Source: Gemmataceae bacterium (GTDB lineage Bacteria; Planctomycetota; Planctomycetia; Gemmatales; Gemmataceae). From it: 64,000 nucleotides of DNA. Shown here piece by piece: positions 18,130-29,613 of the stretch (positions are counted from its first letter, which is position 1; the number at the start of each line of letters is the position of its first letter). The notes beneath the pieces were generated by a model, which was given only the letters and a program-made list of their open reading frames with translations, was not told the origin of the DNA and searched no databases. The stretch is from assembly GCA_019694755.1 (NCBI GenBank), contig JAIBBI010000004.1, positions 30,155-94,154 of the forward strand, in the 5' to 3' direction. The position numbers and the translations under genes are program-made.

Positions 18130-19413
18130 ATGGCGCACGGTTCCCTCACCAGTCCAGTTCAGAATGGACTCGGCGTTTACTACATCCTCTGCGCTCTCAT
18201 GAGCGTCGGGTTTGGCGTATACCAGGTTCGGCAACGGTCGCGGTTTGCCGCGCTGCTTGCGTTTGCCTGGGCCGGTCTATTCGGCTTTCACGCGGCCGCC
18301 TATCTGGCTCACCAGGGCTGGGTTATTCCGCACTCTGTGACGCACCTGGTCGACGCCTACACGAATGCCATCAGCTACTTCGTCGTCTCGACCGTTGCGT
18401 TTGCGGTTTTGTTGATCTTCCGCAAACCCCTCACTGAGCCGAACGTCGCGTGGACGTTGATGAACCTCACGCTTCTCGCCTTCGGCTGGTCGCTCACCAA
18501 CTACGACTTCCGCGACATCGTCGCGAAGCCGGACAATGTGCCGATCGTGATGCTGCTTGCGGCGGTCGGCTATTTCACCTGGCTGCCGCTCCGCCGGGCC
18601 GTGCTCAACGACGACTTGATTGCCGCCGGCAAGCCGGTGCTGGAAAAGGACGACGAGAAGGTGCTCGTGTGGCCCGATCTCGTGTACACCGAGCTTATCG
18701 CGATGATCATTTGCACGGCGATTCTCGTCGTGTGGGGAATCCTGCTCAAGGCGCCGCTCGAGGCCCCGGCCACTACGGCCCGTGCCCCGAACCCTTCGAA
18801 GGCACCGTGGTACTTCCTCGGTCTGCAGGAAATGCTGGTGTACTACGACCCGTGGATGGCGGGCGTGGTGCTGCCGACATTCATCGTCATCGGCCTCATG
18901 GCGATCCCTTACATCGACTTCAACCAGAAGGGGAACGGATACTACACGTTTAAGGAGCGGCCGTTCGCGCTAATCATGTTCCTCTACGGCTTCCTCGTGC
19001 TGTGGGTGGTGCTGATCGTGCTCGGCACGTTTCTCCGCGGGCCGAACTGGAATTTCTTCGGTCCGTTCGAGACGTGGGACGCGCATAAAGTTGACCCGTT
19101 GAACAACGTCAACCTGAGCGACATGTTCTGGCTCGGCCTCGGGTCGACGCCCGAGCAGATCGCGAAAGCCTATGGCTGGTTCGTTCGGGAGATTCCCGGC
19201 ATCATCCTCACGGTGCTGTATTTCGTCGCGATCCCGCCCCTGATGGCGAAGACCGTCTTCCGCAACTTCTTCGTGAAGATGGGCTTCCTGCGTTACATGA
19301 CGCTCATGACCCTGATTCTGTTCATGACGTCGCTGCCCCTGAAGATGGTGCTGCGATGGACACTGAACCTGAAGTACATCGTGTACATCCCCGAGTACTT
19401 CTTCAACATCTGA
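18130..19413 (+). CDS. Cytochrome b C-terminal (subunit IV-like) protein with an extra N-terminal membrane domain
   Basis: This is a 427-residue protein, far longer than the roughly 160 residues of a plain subunit IV. Residues 1-165 hold about five additional membrane helices (for example GVYYILCALMSVGFGVYQV, RFAALLAFAWAGLFGF and VPIVMLLAAVGYFTWLP). The cytochrome b C-terminal part starts around PDLVYTEL and has NPSKAPWYFLGLQEMLVYYDPW, where the quinol-site PEWY motif reads APWY, as I know from other NPxKAPWYF-type subunits. Two further helices follow near the end (GIILTVLYFVAIPPLMA and TLMTLILFMTSLPLKMV). It sits 24 bases after the b6-like gene and pairs with it to form the split cytochrome b. 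Confidence 0.88.
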   Translation: MAHGSLTSPVQNGLGVYYILCALMSVGFGVYQVRQRSRFAALLAFAWAGLFGFHAAAYLAHQGWVIPHSVTHLVDAYTNAISYFVVSTVAFAVLLIFRKPLTEPNVAWTLMNLTLLAFGWSLTNYDFRDIVAKPDNVPIVMLLAAVGYFTWLPLRRAVLNDDLIAAGKPVLEKDDEKVLVWPDLVYTELIAMIICTAILVVWGILLKAPLEAPATTARAPNPSKAPWYFLGLQEMLVYYDPWMAGVVLPTFIVIGLMAIPYIDFNQKGNGYYTFKERPFALIMFLYGFLVLWVVLIVLGTFLRGPNWNFFGPFETWDAHKVDPLNNVNLSDMFWLGLGSTPEQIAKAYGWFVREIPGIILTVLYFVAIPPLMAKTVFRNFFVKMGFLRYMTLMTLILFMTSLPLKMVLRWTLNLKYIVYIPEYFFNI

Positions 19414-19450
19414 CCCGGCGAGCCCGGCCGCGCAAGCGACGGGAAGACAT

Positions 19451-22400
19451 ATGGCAGCTACCGACGTCTTCTACCGCGACCAGAAAAAGGTCAACTGGAT
19501 CTTTGCCGTCAGTTGCCTGGCGATGCTGGTCAGCGTCGTCTGGATGTTCGCGGACGACTTCAACCGGCCGTACAAGAAGGACCAGAAGGTCTTCCGCGAG
19601 GTCGAAGAAGAACTGAACAAGCGTGCGTTGCTCGCGCTCGCACCCGACGCGGCAACGCAGAAGCAGATGGTGGAGTCCGAAGCGGCCGTCGTGAAGGCCC
19701 GCGAGGTCGTGGCGGAGTTGAAGGCCAAGGTCAACGCTGCCGTGGCCGACAAGCTTCCGGCAAAGGTCAAGCTGGAAACGAAGGCACAGAACTCCAAGGC
19801 CGATTTCGACGCCTTCATCAGCTATTTCAATATCGCCGTCGAGAAAGACGGACCCGATAGCCCGACCGCCCGGGAATGGAAGGCCAAGGCGGAAGGCCTC
19901 GTCGGCCCCATGAACGAGATGCGGGTCGAGATGGAACAGATGAACGACTCACTGGCCAAGGTGGCCAAAGAGGAGTTCACCGTCGAAGGGGGCGGCAAGC
20001 TCTCGCTCGAAGCGGCCGAGAGCAAGCTCAAGGAAATCGAAGCCAACCACAAGAAGCTCACCGGCGACTTCGACCGGTTCGTCAAGCTCACGTCGCAGAA
20101 GCGCTGGACGCTGGCCGACTCTTTCCGCGGCCTGCCGGTCATCGACGGATTCGCCCCGCCGGTGAAGATCAAGCAGACGTTTCACGAAGACTTGCCAATC
20201 GACTACGGCGGATTCAAGTACGTCACGCGGTACGACCGCTGTACGACGTGTCACCTCGGCATCGAGAAACAGGGCATGGATAAGACCGTGCTCGCGAAGC
20301 TGACGACCGATCCGATGAAGGACGAGACCTTAAAGCAGCAGTTTGAGAACGCCCGAAAGGCGCTCGAAGAACGGCAGAAGGCCAATCGCGACGGCAGGCA
20401 GGATTTGAACTTGCTTTCGGGCAAAGACCTCCAGCCCGATCAGCTTCCGCTCTCCGAATCTCAAATCAGCATGTTCGCGTCGCATCCGCGGCTGGATCTT
20501 TACGTCGACGCGACCAGCAAGCACCCCGTCGAGAAGTTCGGCTGCACGAGCTGCCACAACGGCCAGGGCAGCGCAACGGGTTTCGTCGATGCCACGCACA
20601 CGCCCAACGACCTTCCGACGATGGAGAAGTGGAAGGCAGAGCACCATTGGCGCTCGATCCACGACTGGGACACTCCGATGTACCCGCCTCGCTTTGCCCA
20701 GGCGGCATGCATCAAGTGCCATCACCAGCCCGAGTCCATGATCACCGAGAGCGTGAAGGACGAAGCACCGAAGCTGATGAAGGGTTACAACCTGGTTCGT
20801 GAGCTCGGCTGCTTCGGGTGCCATGAGATCGCCGGCATGAAGTCGGGCCGGTGGGTCGGCCCCGACCTTCGGTTGGAGCCGGAACCGCCGCTCGAATCGC
20901 TGAGCCCCGCCGAACGGGCCAAGCGACTGGAAGACACCGCGAATCCGCCGGGCACGCAGCGCAAGGTCGGGCCGAGCCTCTATCGCATCGCGCAGAAGAC
21001 CAACCCCGAGTGGTCGGCCAAGTGGATGAAGGCCCCTCGTGTCTTCCGCCCCGACACGAAGATGCCGCACTTCTACCTGCAAGCCAACAACGTGCCTGAA
21101 GCGTTGCCGGACGACCAGAAGAAGTTCCCGGACGCCGAAGTCCGCGCCGTCACGCAGTATTTGTTCTCGAAGAGCCAGGCCTACAGCAAGGATAAGCCGC
21201 TCCCGGCCGCCCCGGCCGCCCCGGCGGATGGCGCGGCGAAGACCGCGCAGATCGAGCGGGGTCGCCACCTGTTCGCCACCAAGGGATGCGTGGCCTGTCA
21301 CAAACACGAAGGGCTGGAGACGGCCGGCGCGAATGCCGCCGACGGCAAGCCGCAACCCGCACTGACTGGCGAATCCAACTTCGGACCTGAACTCAGCAAA
21401 CTGGCCGCGAAGATCGATCCCAAGTCCGGACGCGATTGGCTCGTCCAGTGGTTGCTCGACCCGACCGTTCACAGCCCCCGGACGCTCATGCCGTCGGTTC
21501 ACCTGACCCAGGCCGAGGCGGCGGACGTAGCCGGCTGGCTGCTCTCCAACACGCCGAATCTCGGGGCCGACTGGGACAATCTAGCCGTCGACAAACCCGA
21601 GACGGCCACGCTTCAGACCATGGCGAAGATGTACTTGCGGAAGTCCGGCCTCACGTCCCGGCAGGTGAACGACGTGATCCAGAGCGGGTTCAGCGAGAGT
21701 GACCTCGCTGGCCGACCGGCCGACGCCGACGAGCGGGAACTGGCCGCCCCGGTCAACGACGAAAAGCTGATGAACTACATCGGCAAGAAGGCGATTTCGA
21801 ACCTCGGTTGTTACGCCTGCCACAACATCCCGGGTTTCGAAGGGGCCAAGCCGATCGGTGTCGCACTCAACGACTGGGGTCGGAAGGGCGTCGACCGGAT
21901 CGCGTTCGAGGACTCGGCCAACTATGTGCAGAAGCACTATCACTTGATCGATTCGTGGAACCCGGCGGAGAAGGGTGACAAAGCCGACGGCCACGACCAC
22001 GGCCACGCGGCCGGTGGGAAGCCGCTGCTGCCGCTCGAGAAGTTTGCGCCCTACGACACTTCGATTCAGACGCCGTACGAAAAGTACTTCGCCGACATGC
22101 TCGAGCACGGTCACCAGCACCGCGAGGGCTTCCTGCACCTCAAGCTGATGTCGCCGCGCAGCTACGACTACAACCGAGTCAAGGATTGGAATGACCGGAC
22201 GCGGATGCCGCAGTTCAAGTTCGCACGCACGAAGAAGAAGGAAGGCGAGTCGGACACGGATTACAAGGCCCGCGCGACCCGCGAAGAAGCCGAGGCCCGC
22301 GACGCCGTCATGACCTTCGTTCTGGGGCTGATCGCCGAGCCCATCCCGACGAAGTTTGTCTATCAGCCGACGGGCGACCGAAAGGCGGAGATCGAGGGCT

Positions 22401-23857
22401 ACAAGGTCCTGGAGAAGTACAACTGCAACAGTTGTCACCTGATTCGGCCCGGCCAGTTCGAGCTGAACATCAGCGACAGCCCCGTGAAGCTGGCCGACGG
22501 CACGACCAAGCCGGCCCGCGAAGTCACGATGGAACAGTTGCTGGCCGCGCACAAGTTCTACGCCGAGAACGAAGCTTCGGACCCGAAGGATCGGATCTAT
22601 CCCGAACACGTCGCGTGGGGAGCGAAGATGCCGGTCGAAGGCGCGACCAAGCTGACCGCCCGGGCCCTGCCCACGGTCATCGGAGACGGCACTTATCTGC
22701 GCCTCAGTGAGGCGCTCGGGTTCCGTTACACCGACCCGGAAACGAAGAAGCCGATGACGGCGACGATCCCCGCCAACGTGTCGGCTCCGCTTCAGCTCGT
22801 TCCGGAGACGATGAAGGCGTCGGCCCCGTCGTACGGCGGGACATTCGCGCTCCAACTCAAGCGGTATCTCACGGAGTGGGATGCGAAGGTGTATGGCGAC
22901 GTTCAGCCGCTCAACGGTATCAGCGATGAAACAGGTCAGGGGCCGAACGGCTATGCGGCGGTGCCGCCCAGCCTGCTGTACGAAGGCGAGCGAGTCCGGC
23001 CCGACTGGCTTTACCAGTTCCTGCTGAACCCCAAGCCGATCCGCAAGATTCCCGTCCTCCAGATGCCGAAGTTCAACATGTCGGACGAGGAAGCGATGAC
23101 GCTCGTGAATTACTTCACGGCCGTCAACCGCGCCCACAACCCGGCGATCGGGCTGACCGGCCCGTACGAACGCGTTGCCCAGCGTGACGAATCGTACCTG
23201 CTGGCCAAGACGAAGGAGTACGTCGCCAAGCTCAAGGCGAATAACCTGTACGACGAACGCGTCAAGGAATTGAAGCCCGTCTGGGCGACCGCCACACGCG
23301 AGGCGTTGGCGGCGGCCGAGCGTCGACAGGCCCAGTTGAAGGCCATCGGCGACGAAGCCAAGGTGAAAGAGGTCCAGACCGAGATCGACGGGCTCAAGTC
23401 GCAACTCGGGGCCAACGACTTCCCGGCCCTCAAGGCCAAGTGGGAAGAACGGGAGGCCTATGTGGCCGACGCCTGGAAGCTGATGAACTACAAAGACGCC
23501 CAGTGTCTGAGCTGTCACCAGATTGGGCCGGCCACGCCGACGGAATACCGCGCCCCGAATCTGCACGAGGCGGCCGCCCGGCTCCGCCCCGAGTGGAGCG
23601 AACGCTGGATTGCCTACCCGCAGCGGCTCATGCCCTACGCCAGCCTGATGCAGCCGCTTTATAAACCTGCCGAAGCGAAGAAGCATGCCGAGGAAAGCAA
23701 GGTGTTCATCGGCACGCCCGATGAGCAGATCCGGGCGACCCGCGACCTGCTGATGCTCTTCCCGCAGGTGGCCGACTGGCCGGTGATCAAGTACCGCGTT
23801 GGACCGGTCGCCTTCGGCGGAGCTGGGCCGGCCCCGGCCGCGCCGGCGAAACCCTGA
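19451..23857 (+). CDS. Giant octaheme c-type cytochrome of the bc complex operon
   Basis: This is a 1468-residue protein. Residues 13-33 form an N-terminal membrane anchor (NWIFAVSCLAMLVSVVWMF). Two charged coiled-coil-like segments are seen, at about 50-215 and 1275-1325. Eight CxxCH haem c sites occur near residues 264, 365, 420, 454, 613, 787, 992 and 1352 (CTTCH, CTSCH, CIKCH, CFGCH, CVACH, CYACH, CNSCH, CLSCH). Met or other distal ligands cannot be assigned reliably. With the Rieske and cytochrome b genes directly upstream, it very likely takes electrons from the Rieske cluster, replacing cytochrome c1 or f and possibly also the soluble carrier. A His-rich stretch lies near 843 (DGHDHGHAAGG). 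Size and haem number are unusual for a bc-complex subunit. Confidence 0.93.
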   Translation: MAATDVFYRDQKKVNWIFAVSCLAMLVSVVWMFADDFNRPYKKDQKVFREVEEELNKRALLALAPDAATQKQMVESEAAVVKAREVVAELKAKVNAAVADKLPAKVKLETKAQNSKADFDAFISYFNIAVEKDGPDSPTAREWKAKAEGLVGPMNEMRVEMEQMNDSLAKVAKEEFTVEGGGKLSLEAAESKLKEIEANHKKLTGDFDRFVKLTSQKRWTLADSFRGLPVIDGFAPPVKIKQTFHEDLPIDYGGFKYVTRYDRCTTCHLGIEKQGMDKTVLAKLTTDPMKDETLKQQFENARKALEERQKANRDGRQDLNLLSGKDLQPDQLPLSESQISMFASHPRLDLYVDATSKHPVEKFGCTSCHNGQGSATGFVDATHTPNDLPTMEKWKAEHHWRSIHDWDTPMYPPRFAQAACIKCHHQPESMITESVKDEAPKLMKGYNLVRELGCFGCHEIAGMKSGRWVGPDLRLEPEPPLESLSPAERAKRLEDTANPPGTQRKVGPSLYRIAQKTNPEWSAKWMKAPRVFRPDTKMPHFYLQANNVPEALPDDQKKFPDAEVRAVTQYLFSKSQAYSKDKPLPAAPAAPADGAAKTAQIERGRHLFATKGCVACHKHEGLETAGANAADGKPQPALTGESNFGPELSKLAAKIDPKSGRDWLVQWLLDPTVHSPRTLMPSVHLTQAEAADVAGWLLSNTPNLGADWDNLAVDKPETATLQTMAKMYLRKSGLTSRQVNDVIQSGFSESDLAGRPADADERELAAPVNDEKLMNYIGKKAISNLGCYACHNIPGFEGAKPIGVALNDWGRKGVDRIAFEDSANYVQKHYHLIDSWNPAEKGDKADGHDHGHAAGGKPLLPLEKFAPYDTSIQTPYEKYFADMLEHGHQHREGFLHLKLMSPRSYDYNRVKDWNDRTRMPQFKFARTKKKEGESDTDYKARATREEAEARDAVMTFVLGLIAEPIPTKFVYQPTGDRKAEIEGYKVLEKYNCNSCHLIRPGQFELNISDSPVKLADGTTKPAREVTMEQLLAAHKFYAENEASDPKDRIYPEHVAWGAKMPVEGATKLTARALPTVIGDGTYLRLSEALGFRYTDPETKKPMTATIPANVSAPLQLVPETMKASAPSYGGTFALQLKRYLTEWDAKVYGDVQPLNGISDETGQGPNGYAAVPPSLLYEGERVRPDWLYQFLLNPKPIRKIPVLQMPKFNMSDEEAMTLVNYFTAVNRAHNPAIGLTGPYERVAQRDESYLLAKTKEYVAKLKANNLYDERVKELKPVWATATREALAAAERRQAQLKAIGDEAKVKEVQTEIDGLKSQLGANDFPALKAKWEEREAYVADAWKLMNYKDAQCLSCHQIGPATPTEYRAPNLHEAAARLRPEWSERWIAYPQRLMPYASLMQPLYKPAEAKKHAEESKVFIGTPDEQIRATRDLLMLFPQVADWPVIKYRVGPVAFGGAGPAPAAPAKP

Positions 23858-23917
23858 TTCGATGCGGGCCGCGACCGGATGCCGGGTGCGGCCCGCACTC
23901 TTTTAAGGACGGGCTTC

Positions 23918-24679
23918 ATGTTCCGCGTCTGGGCTTTGGCTGGGATGCTGTTTTGTGCCGGCGCAGGCCTCGCTCAGGAAAAATGGGTCACGATCAAGGG
24001 GCGGGTGGTGTTTGACGGGAACCCCCCGGCCGCGGGTGAAGTGAACGTCACGGCCGACCAGGCCCATTGCCTCGAAAAGGGCAAATTGCTCAACGAAACC
24101 TGGGTGATCGGGCCGAACAAAGGCGTGAAAAACGTCTTCGTATGGCTGGCCAGCGACGAGAAGACAGCCAGCGGTCAAGGGCTGGCGGTTCATCCGTCCT
24201 TGGTCAAACCCGTTACAGAAACTGTCGAGGTGGATCAGCCGCGTTGTGGCTTCGTGCCGCACGTAGTAGCGGTTCGCGAAGGGCAGCAACTTGTTATCAA
24301 GAACTCCTCGCCGGTGACGCACAACGTCCGTTGGGAACCCGCCAACACGATCAAGAACAAGTCCGGAAATGAAACGGTCGTCAGCAGCAAGCAAGTCGTG
24401 ATCAAAGACCTGAAACAGGACCGATTGGCCATATCCATCGCCTGCTCCATCCATCCGTGGATGAAGGGTTATTTCCGGGTCTTCGACAGTCCGTACTTCG
24501 ACGTGACAAAGGACGACGGCTCATTCGAGATCAAACTCGCGCCGGCGGGCAAGTGTCGGCTCTTCGTCTGGCATGAAGGCTCGGGCTGGAAGGACGGCGT
24601 GAAAGGAAAGAACGGCGAGGAAATCACCGTCGGCCCCGGCGCGATGCAGGACCTGGGCGAACTGAAAATCAAGCCGTGA
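23918..24679 (+). CDS. Secreted cupredoxin-like protein A
   Basis: This protein has 253 residues from ATG 23918, which starts a typical signal peptide (MFRVWALAGMLFCAGAGLAQ). The mature part is beta-rich: ITIKGRV-like opening strands, VKNVFVWL, VDQPRCGFVPHVVAV, then NSSPVTHNVRW and IACSIHPWMKGYF. The His of THNV with Cys, His and Met of CSIHPWM are arranged like type 1 copper ligands, so a blue-copper electron carrier is possible. The end (DGSFEIKLAPAGK) resembles a carboxypeptidase-regulatory-like fold. It follows the octaheme cytochrome by 60 bases and precedes a paralogue, which suggests a periplasmic role with the bc complex. Copper binding is inference. Confidence 0.7.
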   Translation: MFRVWALAGMLFCAGAGLAQEKWVTIKGRVVFDGNPPAAGEVNVTADQAHCLEKGKLLNETWVIGPNKGVKNVFVWLASDEKTASGQGLAVHPSLVKPVTETVEVDQPRCGFVPHVVAVREGQQLVIKNSSPVTHNVRWEPANTIKNKSGNETVVSSKQVVIKDLKQDRLAISIACSIHPWMKGYFRVFDSPYFDVTKDDGSFEIKLAPAGKCRLFVWHEGSGWKDGVKGKNGEEITVGPGAMQDLGELKIKP

Positions 24680-24726
24680 TCCGTCACGGACTGTCCGAGT
24701 TGGCAATTACCACAGGGAGAGCAGAG

Positions 24727-25533
24727 ATGAAATTGTTCCGGAAACTCCTGGCCGGTGCGGCCGTGGCGGGTGCGCTGGCCGCGATCGCCACCATCGAGCC
24801 CGCGGCCGTGCAGGCCCAGGGAAAGAAGGCAATTGAAGGGAAGGGGACCGGCACCCTCAAGGGCAAGATCAAGCTGAATGGCACGGCCCCGGCCGGCGCA
24901 AAGCTCAAGATCGACCCGGGCAACAAGGACGCCGGCCACTGCGGCAAGGGCGATACCGAAGACGAGACCTGGGTGAGCAAGGACGGCGGCCTCGGCAACG
25001 TGGTCGTGTTCCTGAAGCCCCCGGCCGGCAGCTACTTCAAGGTCGACACCTCGAAGAAGGATTGGCCGGAAAAGGTCGAGATCGACCAGCCGTTCTGCGC
25101 CTTCAAGCCGCACGTGTCGGTGATGTTCCCGGAGTACGAAGGGAAGCCGACCGGCCAAAAGCTGATCGTCAAGAACAGCGCGCCGATCCTGCACAATAGC
25201 CGCGTGGCCGGCAGCTCGTTCAAGAACCCGGCCAAGGGCGAGACCCTCGCCGCCGGCTCGACCAAGGAATTCGCGCTGAAGGCCGATACCCAGGCCATCA
25301 AGATCAACTGTGACGCCCACAAGTGGATGGAAGCCTACATCTGGGCCTTTGACCACCCGTTCGCCGCGGTCACCAAGGCCGACGGTTCCTTCGAAATCAA
25401 GAACGTCCCGCTCGGCGTTGACCTGGCCGTCATGGCCTGGCACGAGGTCGGCACCCCGGCCGCCGGCGTCGAAGTGAAGAAGGGGCAGCTCAAGGACGGC
25501 GATACGATCGACTTCTCGATCCAGAAGAAGTAA
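24727..25533 (+). CDS. Secreted cupredoxin-like protein B
   Basis: This protein has 268 residues from ATG 24727, preceded by AGGGAGAGCAG. It is a paralogue of the gene before it. The signal peptide runs to about residue 31 (LLAGAAVAGALAAIATIEPAAVQAQ in outline). Matching blocks are LGNVVVFL, IDQPFCAFKPHVSVMF, SAPILHNSR, INCDAHKWMEAYIWAF and DGSFEIKNVPLG. The CxxHxxM block and the upstream HN are kept, so the same type 1 copper-like site could form. It is Lys-rich compared with protein A. It is the last gene of the respiratory operon and ends just before a strong hairpin. Confidence 0.7.
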   Translation: MKLFRKLLAGAAVAGALAAIATIEPAAVQAQGKKAIEGKGTGTLKGKIKLNGTAPAGAKLKIDPGNKDAGHCGKGDTEDETWVSKDGGLGNVVVFLKPPAGSYFKVDTSKKDWPEKVEIDQPFCAFKPHVSVMFPEYEGKPTGQKLIVKNSAPILHNSRVAGSSFKNPAKGETLAAGSTKEFALKADTQAIKINCDAHKWMEAYIWAFDHPFAAVTKADGSFEIKNVPLGVDLAVMAWHEVGTPAAGVEVKKGQLKDGDTIDFSIQKK

Positions 25534-25545
25534 ACGACTTCTTCA

Positions 25546-25576
25546 AAAGCCCAGCGGTTGCATCCGCTGGGCTTTC

Positions 25577-25577
<1 letters not shown>
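25546..25577. terminator. Bidirectional terminator between the respiratory operon and pyrG
   Basis: A perfect 12-base stem AAAGCCCAGCGG / CCGCTGGGCTTT with a six-base loop lies between the convergent stops at 25533 (+) and 25577 (-). A run of A on the left and TTTCT on the right allow termination in both directions. The last base touches the pyrG stop codon. Confidence 0.8.
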
Positions 25578-28973
<3,396 letters not shown>

Positions 28974-28979
28974 GCACAT

Positions 28980-28983
28980 CTCC
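28980..28983 (-). promoter_or_regulatory. Ribosome binding site that fixes the pgm start
   Basis: GGAG on the minus strand stands six bases before ATG 28973. The other in-frame ATG, at 28979, directly follows the G of this site, so it is too close to be used. Confidence 0.6.
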
Positions 28984-29011
28984 GATATGGGGCGGCGGAT
29001 CACCGATGATC

Positions 29012-29500
29012 TTATTCCACCAACGGAACGACTTCGAGGCGCCCGGACGGGACATCGAGCACGGCCACGCTCGGCACCTTCACGCGGTGGAGTGCGCCGG
29101 GATTGACCACACGCGTCCGCCCCGTGGTGTGTTGCTCGGCGACGTGGGTATGGCCATAAAAAAGCCAGTCGTAATGGTCCGCGACTTCGAGTGACTGGAA
29201 CAGATCGGCATCGTCGCTGTGAATCCAGGCGACCCTGACGCTATCCAACTCCAAGTCGCCGTAAGGACGGTGGAGCGTGCCGCCGATCGCGTCGATGGCG
29301 GCCGCGAGAGTGACGGGGTCCCAGTCGCAATTGCCCAGGACGAAGTCGATCATCCACCCGGCAAACTGGCTCACGACCTTGGGCGAAGTGATGTCGCCAC
29401 AATGGATGAGGCGGTTGACGTCGTGGGTGCGGAAGAGGTCCAAAGCGGCCTCAACCCGCTCGGTCCGGTCGTGAGAATCGCTGAGAATTCCGAGTCGCAT
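29012..29500 (-). CDS. YfcE/MJ0936-type metallophosphoesterase
   Basis: This protein has 162 residues from ATG 29500. The calcineurin-like metal-ligand blocks are complete: [24 protein letters not shown], then WIHSDD and YGHTHVAEQ, with NPGAL near the end. Small single-domain members of this family (YfcE, MJ0936) hydrolyse phosphodiesters in vitro with Mn or Ni. The in-cell substrate is unknown. It starts 39 bases after pgm on the minus strand in the transcription direction that leads into pgm, so the two could share a transcript. It is divergent from glmS. Confidence 0.87.
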   Translation of the reverse strand: MRLGILSDSHDRTERVEAALDLFRTHDVNRLIHCGDITSPKVVSQFAGWMIDFVLGNCDWDPVTLAAAIDAIGGTLHRPYGDLELDSVRVAWIHSDDADLFQSLEVADHYDWLFYGHTHVAEQHTTGRTRVVNPGALHRVKVPSVAVLDVPSGRLEVVPLVE

Positions 29501-29613
29501 GGTGGGGGTCTGCCGGGCCTGTTCGGCTTGCACAGTCGCCGAAGTTCAAGGACACTGTATGAGGTCGCGGGGGCTCCCGGGCAAGGAAGTGCGACCGGCA
29601 GAGGAGGCTGCAA

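Noticed and set aside
21581..23686. 701-residue open frame on the minus strand
   Set aside because: It lies wholly inside the octaheme cytochrome gene and is an Arg/Leu/Val-rich shadow without motifs.
29501..29613. glmS ribozyme or promoter before glmS
   Set aside because: No ribozyme core is seen in 113 bases, and the best TTGCAC/GACACT pair is too weak to report.
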